A stretch of DNA of 64,000 nt from Adiantum capillus-veneris (GCA_014529385.2 CM043959.1:49359122-49423121), one strand, 5' to 3'; numbered from the stretch's first letter, positions 22,775 through 34,424 are shown. A program made the numbers and translations. Notes: generated from the sequence alone by a model not told the origin.

Positions 22775-23222
22775 TGATCCCCTAGACAATTTTGTAAATG
22801 CCTCAGAATGTAAATCGGTACTATCGGATCAAAGGATATCGGAAGCAATAGTTTGTAAAGCTCTGCAATGTAATTTTGTTCTCTACTTAATATAAAACAC
22901 TCACGCCCTTTATGGTTTTTTTTCTAAAAAAAGTTACGTAATGCGAATTTACTTTTTGAAGATATAACAAAAAAAAGAAGAATTTTAGTGATTTTTATTT
23001 TGTATAATGGAAATGTAATTTCTGAAGATATATTTGGCTTTATCTTTTCAAGGGGCTTTTTTCAAGACCAATATTGATATGTTTTACAAAATTTTGGAAG
23101 CATGTATTTCTTTAAAGAGCTTGAGAAAAAGAAAAAAGCTTGCCTAACGTCGACTTTGGGGTTGTCTCGCTTTGAGAACATGCATGCCATGCAAATGCAG
23201 GGGTCGTTATCTACATTATTGA

Positions 23223-23223
<1 letters not shown>

Positions 23224-23308
<85 letters not shown>

Positions 23309-23385
23309 ACCACATTCCTTGTGTGTGTGTGTGTGTGCGAGAGAGAGAGAGAGAGAGAGAGAAAGAAAGAGAGAGAGAGAGAGAC
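23224..23385. repeat. Compound (GT)n(GA)n microsatellite
   Basis: GT run 23225-23254, GA run to 23306, a short unique break, then GT 23321-23338 and GA to 23385. All open frames here are dinucleotide translations. Confidence 0.97.
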
Positions 23386-23584
23386 CGCCACATTGCATGT
23401 GTGCATACACATGTACATTTATGAGGGGGAGAGAGAAAGAACGACTTTATCGTCGAGCTCATGTACTTTTCAAATTTTCAAGATATTACTTTTTGGCATT
23501 ACTTTATGTTTAAAAGGATAGCTAAAGTTTCTCACCCGTAGAAAATGGATTAAATGCCCGACAAAGACCAACCCTCACATTAAC

Positions 23585-23893
23585 ACCCCAAATCGGTAGA
23601 GAGATTTCCCAGTCGATGGACCTTTTACCAATTCTTGGATATTTTTTTCTTTTATTTTTAAGAGTTAACATGTGGGCCATACTTAAAAATCCATAAGTTC
23701 CTTGAACTTTGGCAGGCAAGGATGCGAATTTAAAATCAATGAGAGAGAACACCCTAAATGGGTAGAGAGATTTCCCAGTTGATGGAACTTTTACCAATTC
23801 TTGGATATTTTGTTCTTTTTATTTTTAAGAGTTAACACATGGGCCGTGCTTAAAAATCTATAAATTCCTTAAATTTTGGCAGGCAAGGGTGCC
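23585..23893. repeat. Tandem duplication, ~166-bp unit
   Basis: Two diverged copies start at about 23585 and 23751. Both contain GTAGAGAGATTTCCCAGT, ACCAATTCTTGGATATTTT and TTTGGCAGGCAAGG. No coding potential. Confidence 0.85.
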
Positions 23894-23896
23894 AAA

Positions 23897-23900
<4 letters not shown>

Positions 23901-23937
<37 letters not shown>
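23901..23937. repeat. (GA)n microsatellite
   Basis: Uninterrupted GA repeat directly after the 166-bp tandem duplication. Confidence 0.97.
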
Positions 23938-23940
<3 letters not shown>

Positions 23941-24249
23941 ACTTTTTAGTACCGTATTTAATTTGTTGAAATGCAAAGTCTAACAAATGGCGTAGAAGAA
24001 GAGAGGAAGACAGAACAAAATGTTCGCGTGTAGAAACAATCTAAAGTGACTTTAAAGTTTACAAGACAAGTCTTCAACAAAAGTTAATATCTATGGGGGG
24101 GGGAGGAGGAGGAGGAGGGGACAGAGAGGATTTTCACCAAAAAGAGAGAGAGAGAGAGAAAAGAAGAAGAAGAAAATTTTTAATGCCATCGGAACAATCC
24201 CGAAAGATATATCTCACAACATGGGTAAGAATAAAGTTATTTTTGTTTC

Positions 24250-24254
<5 letters not shown>

Positions 24255-24311
<57 letters not shown>

Positions 24312-24313
24312 AC
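24255..24313. repeat. Compound (CT)n(CA)n microsatellite
   Basis: A CT run passes into a CA run without interruption. The same CT-to-CA arrangement recurs at 26176-26248, and the flanks of both carry similar AACAATCCC and AGATCTAT wording, so this may be a dispersed repeat and not independent expansion. Confidence 0.95.
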
Positions 24314-24381
24314 GTCTTGATAAAAGGAGAATTTGAAATGTTGTAGGAACATCCAATGAGATCTCAAAGATCTATCTGATG

Positions 24382-24383
<2 letters not shown>

Positions 24384-24414
<31 letters not shown>
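24384..24414. repeat. (GA)n microsatellite
   Basis: Pure GA repeat. Confidence 0.96.
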
Positions 24415-24416
<2 letters not shown>

Positions 24417-24570
24417 AATCATAGTCATCTATACTTTTCTTTTCAAAAAAATGAGAAAAAGGAGTTCGCTTCTCCTTTTTAAATGTCCACCTGGGATCGT
24501 CTTTTCAACTAGAGGGTTTAGGAGGGACGAGCAGAGCATAGAAACTTTGAATGTCATAGTTACTATATTG

Positions 24571-24620
24571 GAACAATAGCAAGATGCCTCAAGACCTATG
24601 TGACAAATCTTTCCTTCAAG

Positions 24621-24668
<48 letters not shown>

Positions 24669-24747
24669 CGTGCTATTCGTACATATAGACATAATGGGAA
24701 CATATCAAGATGCCTCAAGACCTATGTGACAAAACTTCGCTTCAAGC

Positions 24748-24813
<66 letters not shown>
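24571..24813. repeat. Duplicated segment, each copy ending in (GT)n
   Basis: CAAGATGCCTCAAGACCTAT followed by GTGACAAA and CTTCAAGCAT occurs at 24571 and 24709. Each copy runs into a long GT repeat (24623-24671 and 24757-24813), the second with a short TA stretch first. This looks like a tandem duplication of microsatellite plus flank. Confidence 0.9.
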
Positions 24814-24817
<4 letters not shown>

Positions 24818-24829
24818 GTGTGTGGGTGG

Positions 24830-26100
24830 GTGTGTGTACTATGTGTACATATAGATATATATGTATACATACATCCATACATACGTACAAGGATAGAAGC
24901 AAGTAAGAGAGTGGAGCAGAGACATTGAATCCAATTGCATTCCTATCATTGAAACCAATTCTGGAACCCACTCTTGTTACAAAAAAAAGTTTTGTTATTA
25001 CATTGACTTCTCTTGCTTTCATCTCTTAACACCATGCTAACTTATTTGATCTCTATAATCAAGCTTGGTAGCATTGCTAGTCTCCATTAAAGCTTGTTCT
25101 AAAAATTCAATAATTGGATTCCAAAATTCATATGCTTTTCTCCTTGTTCTCAAAGACATGTTTTAACATACCATAAGTTATATATGAGAAGAGAGTCTCT
25201 AGAGAATGCATCAGTAGGAAACTCGAGTGTCCTTCAACTTGATCAAGCAATGGACTCGTTGTCAAAAATATTCACTTGGAGGCATGCACATTGCATTGCA
25301 TATATTTAGATGTAGAAAGCACTTACAAACATCCACCATCAACCACCGATGTAGCGAAGCGAAATAACATGTCGCTGTTGATACCATTTAAAGCCTTGTA
25401 GCCTTTCTTAACGCTATTCAATGTTTCAAAAGCCTTCTAACATTTAAAGAGCTCGGTAGGTCTTTTGATCTTGCCCATATTTGTCCCACTTTTGGCTTGA
25501 TGAAAATCAAGAAAGTGAGCCTCTAATATCTAGTTTGCTAACTCTTCTAGAGCTTAGATTGGTTGAAGATCCTTCATGTAACTTGGCGAATGTGCTATCA
25601 GAGCATATTTCCTTTGTCTTCCACTGTTGGAAGCTTATAATTTAACCGACAAAAACTTCCATGGTGTCTTGTTGTTAAGCAAAAACAACATGGCTCAAAT
25701 AATAGACCTCTATTTGACAATTTCTTTTCAAGGAATGTTCCACAAGCTATTGGATAACTCCAAAATACCAAGCTTGACCCAGCAAGAAATTTGCCAAATG
25801 GAGCTATGCATAATGAAGACAACTAGTTAGCAAGATCCTCTTCTAGCTTTTTGATGTCGATGGTTTGGCTCTTTAACAGAGTCTTACCAAATGGCGAGCA
25901 AATATTTTCAGCAAGGCCAAAATCGAGTGAATATTTTCGAGCAAAGCCCAAATTTGATCAACATTTGTGTAGGTGGGGACGTTTAAGTTGAAGGGCCATC
26001 TTCATGGAATGCTATGAGAGCTATTTAGTGCAAGTGTTTACGTGGGTGTTCCCAAAGACATGAATGCTAGGTTTGCAACACAAAGTGGTTATGAAATAGG
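24830..26100. other. No recognisable feature
   Basis: AT-rich sequence. Only short open frames without family motifs are present, and no repeat or RNA gene was recognised. Confidence 0.6.
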
Positions 26101-26114
26101 AAATGAATGAGGGG

Positions 26115-26173
26115 AGAGGGAGTGGGGGGGGGGTTGGGGGGGGGGGGGGAGCTTGAAATTGTTTTTGCAACAT

Positions 26174-26248
<75 letters not shown>
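26115..26248. repeat. G-runs and (TC)n(AC)n microsatellite
   Basis: Two long G tracts (26125-26150) precede a TC run (26176-26218) that changes into AC (26219-26248). Confidence 0.95.
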
Positions 26249-26251
<3 letters not shown>

Positions 26252-26405
26252 TAGAAGTTTTAATGTTCGAAGAACAATCCCAAGAGCCTCAGAGATCTAT
26301 TTGAAGAGTCTTAAAACTCAAGACCTGTTGAAAAGGGATAACTAATCTCCCACATTTCCCACCACACTTGGCTGATAATGGGAATGCGAGAAAACTCAAG
26401 ATATG

Positions 26406-26673
26406 CACAAGAAAATTTAGAAATTTTCTCATGTAGGAATATGGAGTCTTTTTCAGTTGTTTTTCATACAATGCATAACATCATGAGCTTTTGCTTGAGA
26501 GCCACCACATACCTAGCTAGGTACGATTGTCCCGGCCCCCCCACCGGGCCGGCGGTCCCCTACCCCCAATCGTACCTAGCCAGGTATGCGGTGCCTCCCT
26601 CGCCGAAGCTCATGATGTTGAGGTAAGTCACAATGTGAGAATTATTGTGAGAATCTATCCAAAACTTCTTGTG
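26406..26673. mobile_element. Fold-back MITE, copy 1
   Basis: The ends are CACAAGAA and TTCTTGTG. Inside, long inverted arms (about 26478-26529 and 26568-26619) contain CATACCTAGCTAGGTACGAT and its near-complement, around a GC-rich loop. Two further copies lie at 28266-28541 and 31270-31539. No transposase is encoded. Confidence 0.83.
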
Positions 26674-26828
26674 ATGGTCTCTATGTCGTCAAGCATGCAA
26701 GAACCTCGATTCATGAATCTTGTACAGCTAGCTGCAACTTCCCACTTCATCCAACTTTTGCATAGCCGAACTCCATAATGACGATTATTGTGACCTTTAA
26801 TACTTGTCTTTCCAAATCAATACAACAC

Positions 26829-26831
<3 letters not shown>

Positions 26832-26891
<60 letters not shown>
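26832..26891. repeat. (CT)n microsatellite
   Basis: Pure CT repeat of about 60 bp. Confidence 0.97.
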
Positions 26892-26892
<1 letters not shown>

Positions 26893-26899
26893 CAAATAT

Positions 26900-28250
26900 T
26901 GTTCAAACTTAAATGATTCTCTATTTGACAGGTTACATCTGTAGGCATCCAAGAATCAGACCAGCACCACTTGAAAGCCCCTTTGTAGAACAAGGCTTTC
27001 CCAAACAAACAAGTAAATTACTCGAAGGCAATTTCCTGTGGCCATCCATTACAAAATGTTGGCGGACAAGGAAATTATAGAGGGTTATAAGACATTGCAA
27101 AAGTAGGGTAGGTGGATTGTGCTAGGTGGCTGTCGCCAAGGCTAAAGGCCATCCATGTGAACTCTTCATTCTAGCAGGCCCCAGGGCTAGAAAAATACAT
27201 TTTTCCTAACCTAAGAAAATAAGGGCAAGCTTGAAATTCTCCCGGTTTTTGGGTCAAAATTTAAAGCTTTTGCCGGTAATTACACTAAAATTTTGTGAAA
27301 ACTTCTCGGTTTTCTTCAAGGCAAGCTCAAAATCTGACCAGGATTTTTGGATTTCAGCCGGTTAAAATACATTAGACCCTGGTTTTTTTCTAACACTGGC
27401 CGGCCCTACCAATATCTCTGGGTCGCCATGCAAAATGCAGGCAGGTCTCTATCTTTATTGTCACCAGGAGGCAGTGTCAGCTTGTTGACTCGAACACACA
27501 AACTCGAGAAAATAAATTTTCACTGGAAGCCTAATTGGTTACAGAAGAGGAAAAACTAAACCAAGCGCATTAAGAATATCGGAAACTAGAAGGTTAAAAA
27601 TACAGTGGATGATGATAGCCTCATCTCATAAATAATGACCCAAGACAATTATGCCTAATGGATCGGAATTTAGGAACAAAAGTGATAAAATAAGCAAATC
27701 AAGGCTTGTAGCATTTTATGTTACCAATATTTTTCTCATCTGCCTCCGATGTCTGTTTAGTTGTCTTAGTGCATTATTGATAGAAAGTTACCGCATTGTC
27801 TGATGGGAGGAGCGGAATGATAACACAAGGTCCAGATTTTACATTCCCTCGAACCTGTGGAAGCCTAATACCAACACTTGTAGACCATTGCCTCCTCAAC
27901 CTGGGATTCATCAATAACAATATAGAGACATCCGATAACGCAACACAACATAATATGGCCAACTAATCCACAAGTCAATTTATAAACTACTTGCTGGAAC
28001 AACCTCAAAGGAGGGTCTCTTGTGGTAGACTAACAGAGCTACATCAGAAGCTAGTAAACATGGTAAGATCAATTCCCTCCACAAACCCAAAGAATAGAAT
28101 CATCTTTTCAGAAAAAAATGCAAAACTATATGCTTAGAAATATACCTAAGTTTGCAGGATTACGCGATCAGGCAAGGCTTACTCTTCCTCCTCACCTCTC
28201 TCTTCTTGCTATCAAGAGCAAAGCCAGAGTGAGAGGCATACCTCATCGTC
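26900..28250. other. No recognisable feature
   Basis: Non-coding, without repeats or RNA genes that I can identify. Short open frames on both strands show no family motif. Confidence 0.55.
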
Positions 28251-28265
28251 TTCATCATTAGGTAC

Positions 28266-28541
28266 AAGAAGATTTACAAATTTTCTCATGTAGGAGAATG
28301 GAGTCTTTTTCAGTGTTTTTCATACAATGCATAACATCATGAGCTTCTGCTCGAGAGGCACCACATACCTAGCTAGGTACAATTGGGGGCAAGGGACCGC
28401 CGGTCCCCCCACCGGGCCGGCGGTCCTTTGCCCCCAATCGTACCTAGCTAGGTATGCGGTGCCTCCCTCGCAGAAGCTCATGATGTTGAGGTAAGTCACA
28501 ATGTAAGAATTATTGTGAGCATCGGTCCAAAACTTCTTGTG
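28266..28541. mobile_element. Fold-back MITE, copy 2, with 9-bp direct repeats
   Basis: The best-preserved copy. ATTAGGTAC occurs directly before (28257-28265) and after (28542-28550) the element, a candidate 9-bp target duplication as made by Mutator-like transposases. The inner hairpin (28334-28486) is nearly perfect through a GC-rich stem (GGGGGCAAGGGACCGCCGG and its complement) with a loop of only about 13 nt. Confidence 0.85.
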
Positions 28542-28686
28542 ATTAGGTACAAGACTGCTAACTGCTAAAATAGATTGAGGCACCTCTCAACCCAACAACA
28601 ACAGCAACAACTCTCGACTTCCTCATGGGCGACCAACTCCTTGTCACACACACTTATTAGGCAGAATCCCACGAATTCTAACAAAA

Positions 28687-28895
28687 GAGGGATTCCATGC
28701 CTCAACACTAAGTGACAATTCTAACAAAATCAAGGATTCACACACAATTCTCACAAAATCCAGGATTCCATGCCTCGACACTAAGTGACATCCGCATTAT
28801 TAACCCGGGTCGCGCAGGGCCTCAACACTAAAGGGCATGGGGCCTTCAATGAAGCCCCAGTTTAGTGCTGAGGCCTTCAATGAAGCCCCAGCCAT
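28687..28895. repeat. Short imperfect tandem repeats
   Basis: GGATTCCATGCCTC...ACACTAAGTGACA occurs twice (about 28690 and 28763), ACACTAA a third time near 28831, and GGCCTTCAATGAAGCCCCAG twice (28842 and 28871). No coding potential. Confidence 0.7.
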
Positions 28896-28984
28896 CGAAT
28901 CCACGACACTCTTCTCAAGCGGGAAGCACGAGACGTGTAGGCCCGTTCGATTTAAAAAATTTCCGCCATATGTTTCACATTGTG

Positions 28985-29060
28985 TGCACGGGTGAAGTGG
29001 TTAGAGAATCAACCTGGCGAGGGGGAGGTCGTGGGTTCAAGCCTAGGGGGCAATCTGACG
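28985..29060 (+). ncRNA. tRNA-like SINE head candidate (pol III A and B boxes)
   Basis: GGTGAAGTGGTTAGA (28991-29005) resembles a tRNA D-arm/A box, and GGTTCAAGCC (29034-29043) fits the B box consensus GWTCRANNC. Their spacing is tRNA-like. The sequence does not fold into a complete tRNA by eye, so this is either a SINE head or a decayed tRNA-derived repeat. The 3' limit is unknown. Confidence 0.5.
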
Positions 29061-29149
29061 TTCCATTTTTCCTGAGCGTCTATGCACCTCGAGATTCCCG
29101 TGGAAGATCAACAACCGTTGATCCATTGATCCCACCGCTTTGCCCTCAC

Positions 29150-29905
29150 AAATACCCATGGGTTTTGCAATGCTTTGATTGATATGCATGCCAAATGTGG
29201 TGCCCTTATGAAAGCACCAAAAGTCCGTGTTGAGATTTTTGTCTAACAACTTCATTTCTTGGAACGCGTTCATAACCAAATTTTCCAAGTTGTTCAATAG
29301 ATGCAAAGGGAAGGCCTCCCTCCAGATGCAATCGCCTACACGTGCACCTTGAAGGCTTATACCCTTATACAAGATGTTGACACGTTTGAGTAAAATCACA
29401 ATGAGATTGGAGGTCAGGGGCTATTAGAGAAAGATGTCGTGTTAGCAATGGTTCAATCCATATGTACGCCGAATGTGGTGTCCTTACAAAAGCACCATAA
29501 CTTATAGGTGAGCACTGCATCCAAAAGTGTCGGCTCTCCTAGAACATGTTGATTGTAGGATATGACAAACATGGTTTTGGCAAGGAAGCTTGATGCTGTT
29601 GTTCACAACGAATGTGAAGGGAAGGCCTCTGTCCATATGAAATCACCTCTACTTCCATCTTGAAGGCATGTGCCCTTATGCAAGATGTTGACATGGGTGA
29701 GAGAATTCCCAATGAAATCACTAGCCAATGGCTGTTGGAGAAAGATGTCATTCTTGGCGGTGTTTTGCTCGATATGTATGCCAAATGTGGTGTCCTCACA
29801 AAAGCACAAAAAATTCTTGTAGAATATGACCAACATGGGCGTGTCAAGGAAGCTTTGGACTATTTTAACAAGTTGGAAAGACGGATCTTGGAGAATGTGC
29901 ATTAA
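29150..29905 (+). pseudogene. PPR protein gene fragments
   Basis: Pieces of pentatricopeptide repeats can be read in different frames. They include ALIDMHAKCGALMKAPKV (29171), MQREGLPPDAIAYTCTLKA with QGLLEKDVV (about 29300-29440), and a 29660-29905 stretch with LKACALMQDVDMGERI, LLEKDVILGGVLLDMYAKCG and KEALDYFNKLE. PPR proteins normally act in organelle RNA processing. Here two to three repeats are broken by stops and frameshifts, with no start or continuous frame, so this is a relic. Confidence 0.8.
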
Positions 29906-29989
29906 TTGTAGACCTCTCAACGAATCACCATCAAGAACATGTTTTCAATACTTAGGATCGACGATATACTTGGCACACGCTACATGGTT

Positions 29990-30290
29990 CTACGTGTTTT
30001 GATAGAATCAACCCGAGAAGTGGCTCTCATCAAATTACAATAGCTCTTGGAGATGTATACAAGACCGTGTTCAGGACGTCCTTTGGATTGTACGAGTGTT
30101 TGTTGATTCCTTTTGGTCTCAAAAATGCTCCCGCAATGTTCAACATGATGATTAACAAGATTTTTAAAGAGTACACATCATTTATGGGCATCTTTCTCGA
30201 GGGTTGTTGGAGAAAGATGGTGTTGGTGGCGGTGCTCTGCTTGATATGTATGCCAAAGGTGGTGCCCTTATAGAAGTGGACGAGAATGAT
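29990..30290 (+). pseudogene. Chimera of Ty3/gypsy RT fragment and PPR fragment
   Basis: From about 29997 the sequence reads FDRINPRSGSHQITIALGD, FRTSFGLYECLLIPFGLKN, APAMFNMMINKIFKEYTSF, which is gypsy RT ending just before its YxDD motif. Immediately afterwards (about 30200) a different frame reads LLEKDGVGGGALLDMYAKGG, the PPR wording found 450 bp upstream. The RT piece is not from family A/B or element C: it has FGLYECLLIPFGL where they have WGIYAYRV and FGLYK. Confidence 0.78.
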
Positions 30291-31269
30291 TACATATTAT
30301 TCTACATTCGTTGTGAAGCTACACATACTCTCTAGATGACGTTACCTATGCTTGGACTTTAACAAACTACTTAAGGTGATGTTATCCTCTTACAAGTGTA
30401 GAGACAACATGAGAGGTCAAAGGACATCAGAACATGTGGTGAGAAATTAGTTCGGCCACATTTTTCTCTTGAACACTAGAATGTGGTGAACGAATACACC
30501 GAAATTTTCATGTTGTTATGGAAATGGTACGTTCCCACATTTTATATAAAATTGGAGAGGATCACGGATTATTCACTAAGGGTTACCGTATGGTATCACA
30601 TGAGTGTACAATAAGAGGTTTTTTAAAGCCAAATGGATAGATTTTACATAAGAGAGTCCCATAATGATAGGAGTTAAAAAGGCAATTTTGTTGTGCGCAA
30701 ATGACGTCCCCTATTACTACTAGTGAATCCCCCATGAAAAAGATAACATAAAAAATACACCAATATATAATAAAAATAATATTTAAATATGATAAAAATA
30801 TTAAACCACAAAAATGCTAACCCACTTTATGGTATTTTGCAAGGTCTTTGTGCTCTATACAAAACATTATTATAGCAATGTACCATAGATAGCACACTGA
30901 CTGTAAGCCCAAGCTTTCTCTCTCTCTCTCCCTCTTTCACTCTCCCCTAAGCAATAAATATGTTTGACATAAGTAGAAGTATTAATCTACATTGTATTTT
31001 CATCTTTGTATATGCTCCTATGCACTATTCACTACAATGCATTTAATGAAGCACTCTAGCTACTCTTGTTGATATGTTGTGACATTTTAACTCGACCCCT
31101 TGTATTAGAAGAGAGGATTTTTTTTTTCTAGTTCCCTACCCCAAATACCTCGAGTGAAACATTAACATTTTGATTGAGACCTTTTTTTTTTTCCCTACCC
31201 AAAATATCGAGACATTTTGATTGAGACCTTCTTATTTTCACTTCAATAAAGAATCTCAACAATAACAGT
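30291..31269. other. No recognisable feature
   Basis: AT-rich intergenic DNA with a short CT stretch near 30919. No gene or repeat family was recognised. Confidence 0.55.
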
Positions 31270-31539
31270 CACAAGAAGATTTAGAATTTTTCTCATGTAA
31301 GAAAATGGATCGAGTCATTTTTCGTGTTCTTTATACAATGCATAACATCATGATCTTTTGCTTGAGAGGCACCGCATACCTAGTTAGGTATGATTGGGGG
31401 TAGGGGACATCGGGCTGGCGGTCCCCTGCCCCCAATCGTACCTAGCTAGGTATGCAGTGCCTCCCTCACAGAAGCTCATGATGTTGAGGTAAGTCACAAT
31501 GTGGGAATTATTGTGAGAATTTGTCCAAAACTTCTTGTG
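31270..31539. mobile_element. Fold-back MITE, copy 3
   Basis: The same ends (CACAAGAAG and CTTCTTGTG) and inner arms (31344-31484) as copies 1 and 2. The GC-rich centre is shorter than in copy 2. No clear target duplication. Confidence 0.82.
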
Positions 31540-31951
31540 AGTAACAATGTCCTCGTTCAGTAGGTGGTGCAAACGTTTTTTTAGCTACTTGATTAACAAC
31601 AATCTTTGTAGATGCTCTTTGAGCTCACTTCTTGCTATTGTTTGGTTCTCCTATCAACTGTCTTGGCACTGCATGTTGCGATTGCAAGCCTGTGCCAATT
31701 TTAGTTGTCGCTCTTGCCGTTCGTGATGTTGGCTGTTGCCATGCTAGCTGCAGCTATAGCTTCCACCAGTGTGGGCCAACTACGCCACTGCCTTGTCCAC
31801 TACCACAACTGTCTCCCAACTTGAACCCGCCGTTGTTGCCATTTACCTGTGCTACCGCCATTGCCAGAGGATGCCCCTCATGCCAACTTTATCTCTCATG
31901 CCACCATTGTATTTCTGCTACCTGTTGCCACACTTGAATATGTCCACATTG
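31540..31951. other. No recognisable feature
   Basis: Moderately GC-rich. Open frames at 31632-31937 are Cys/Pro/His-rich and unlike any family I know. Confidence 0.5.
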
Positions 31952-31952
31952 A

Positions 31953-32038
<86 letters not shown>
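31952..32038. repeat. (CT)n microsatellite
   Basis: Pure CT repeat of about 85 bp. Confidence 0.97.
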
Positions 32039-32039
<1 letters not shown>

Positions 32040-32611
32040 CTTTGTATTTGAAAGATTAGCGATTAATGCATAGCACTGATTAATTCAAAAATTCAAGCAC
32101 TATGCTCACTAAGCGACTCTTCACGCTTGTGGACAAAGAGGTTTTCCAAGGAATTTCAACAAGCCAAGTTTGGCTACAAAGTCCACAAAGGCCGACTCTT
32201 GTAGCAATACGAAGACAAAGCTCTTAGCAAGGCTGACTCTCACAGTGGATTTCACAATGCACCTCTAACCTCGACACCAATTTATGACTCTCAAAAGAGA
32301 GGGGTGACTATTTTTTGCTCATTTTGTAGTGTTTGTTTGCACAAATCTCCATTATTTTTGTTTTCCTTGCATTTCATTTGTTCCAAAATTAGAAAAAAAT
32401 GTCTACCCGTCGTAGTGTGTCCCCGCCACTCTCTAGTTCTCTAGGATTTTTGGGTTTGCTCTCATCAAATGCAGTCTTAACTAGGTGTATGCAAGATAGA
32501 GTGTACCCACTTCCCACAGTCCGCACCCAAGCGTGACCTCCGCAATGTGTCTAACCCAGCAAGTTACCCTCGTGCCCAAAGCAAGAAATTGCGACGCGTG
32601 GCATACTTATA
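32039..32611. other. No recognisable feature
   Basis: Unique-looking non-coding DNA between the CT repeat and the palindrome array. Confidence 0.5.
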
Positions 32612-32952
32612 GAACTCGGAGAGTTACTAGTAAGAAGCTCCACGTAGCTGGCCGAGTGACATGGTCATGCCACAAAGGCGATGTGTCATTTCTATGTCGG
32701 CATTTCCACGTAACTTGTCGAGTAACATGGCTATGCCAACATAGGGAAGCCACGTAACTCGGTGAGCTACATGGCAAAGCCTACTATATTGCTACATAGG
32801 CAGCCATGTAACTCTGCGAGTTACGTGGATGCCTTCTTGAAAAAACTCTCAACAATGACGTGGCATACACGTCAAAAGTCCACGTAGCTCGGTGAGTTAC
32901 GTGGACACGTCTCCAACCGTTTACATTCCATGCAACTTGATGAGTTACATGG
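32612..32952. repeat. Array of seven imperfect ~25-bp palindromes
   Basis: Sites at 32612-32628 (partial), 32640-32664, 32706-32730, 32750-32774, 32804-32828, 32880-32904 and 32928-32952 are variants of CCACGTAACTCG...GAGTTACGTGG. Spacers of about 20-50 bp are unrelated or only weakly related. The outer ACGT core resembles a G-box/ABRE-type plant cis element; no adjacent gene was recognised. Confidence 0.8.
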
Positions 32953-33105
32953 CACTCGATAAGACATGCAGAGATGATTCAACATGGACCCACATGTGTG
33001 CATGGACTTTTTTGACGAGAATCGTACCGAGTGTCTAGCTCAGAGAGTGTGTGGATCAAATCTCTTTCACTCCTTGTCTCTATTGAGACTCTTTTTTCCC
33101 CTATT

Positions 33106-33110
<5 letters not shown>

Positions 33111-33199
<89 letters not shown>
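33111..33199. repeat. (CT)n microsatellite
   Basis: Long pure CT repeat. Confidence 0.97.
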
Positions 33200-33202
<3 letters not shown>

Positions 33203-33356
33203 ATACAATGCGTATAAGAGTCTCTCTACCACATGATAAATATCATATCATTTTTTGTAAAATTATATACAAATTCATATGCAAAAATACATCTATTTCA
33301 TCAACTATATGGACAACTAAATTTTCATCAACTAAAATTAGAAAAGAAAACTCTCT

Positions 33357-33357
33357 T

Positions 33358-33414
<57 letters not shown>

Positions 33415-33434
33415 ATTTCTGCCCCCCCTTGGAT

Positions 33435-33507
<73 letters not shown>

Positions 33508-33560
33508 ATTTCTGCCCCCCCTTGGATACCCCCGCGAGAGAGAGAGAGAGAGAGAAAGAG
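33357..33560. repeat. Duplicated (CT)n block ending in an inverted (GA)n run
   Basis: Two CT runs (33364-33412 and 33437-33504) are each followed by TTTATTTCTGCCCCCCCTTG. After the second comes a GA run (33536-33560), so the block ends in an inverted repeat. Confidence 0.93.
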
Positions 33561-33597
33561 AGTTTTTTAAATTTTAGTTGATGAAAATCTAGTTGTC

Positions 33598-34330
33598 CAT
33601 ATAGACGATGAGCTAGCTGTCTAAGTATACACCAATCTGGTTGACCATATATGCGATAATAAAGATGATGATATAGAAAATAATCTAATCCAGTTAACCA
33701 TACAAAGAACCATTTAAAAGGACTTGGGGCAATGATCCTATAAGAAACCATATAGACGACCATATAGAGAATCATAACATCAACCATATAGATGACCATA
33801 TGTATCTCTATGTAGAAGATCATAGAACAGACCATATAGACTACCATATACATGTGGTCTATGGAAAAAGGATAGCGCTATATTTAGATGACCATGTGGA
33901 TGCCAATGTAGAGGACTATATAAATTCCCATGTAGATAGTCATAGAGAAAACCATATAGAGTCTAATATAGATTTCCATAGACTCCATATAAAGACGATC
34001 ATATTTTAATCCATCATATAGAAAGATAGCAATGAAGATGACCCTATTGATGACATTAGCCGATCATATCGATGATCCACATATATAATCAATCTTTACA
34101 AAGTTAACCATGTATATGTCCATGCAGACAATTGTATAGATGACCATAGAGACAACATTGTAGATGCACTTGAAGAGGACCATGTAAACACCCATATAGA
34201 AACTATAAAGACAAGCATGTCCTAATCCTTTATAAGAGGATACCAATCTGGATGAACATATAGAGGTCCACATATGTGGCAATCACTCTAATCATATAGA
34301 TGAAAGTATAAACCATATAAAGACCCATGT
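33598..34330. repeat. Degenerate short tandem repeat rich in ACCATATAGA
   Basis: Dozens of variants of a 12-15-bp unit (GACCATATAGATGACCAT type) run through this block. The period is irregular. Long open frames here are repeat translations. Confidence 0.78.
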
Positions 34331-34424
34331 ACATAGATAAAGATCCAACAATACCACAAAGATCCAACAACTAGATTATCATCTCCTAATTCATGATAAA
34401 AGAGATAATTAAATGGGTTGTATG

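Larger units (their letters stand above)
18853..22900 (+). mobile_element. L1-type LINE, ORF2 only, decayed
   Basis: Endonuclease, RT and C-terminal zinc-finger-like parts follow each other in the right order on the + strand, with many stops and frameshifts. No ORF1 was found upstream, so the copy is probably 5' truncated near the start of ORF2. The 3' end is taken near 22900, after CTCTACTTAATATAAAACAC; a clean poly(A) tail or target duplication was not identified. Confidence 0.82.

Noticed and set aside
23102-23521. Open frames in CT/GA/GT tracts on both strands (also at 24600, 26107, 31769, 32984, 33031)
   Set aside because: They are translations of dinucleotide repeats (Ser-Leu, Arg-Glu, Cys-Val, His-Thr) without any non-repeat domain.
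31632-31937. Cys/Pro-rich open frame as a small secreted protein
   Set aside because: Overlapping frames are equally open, there is no convincing signal peptide, and it runs into a CT repeat.
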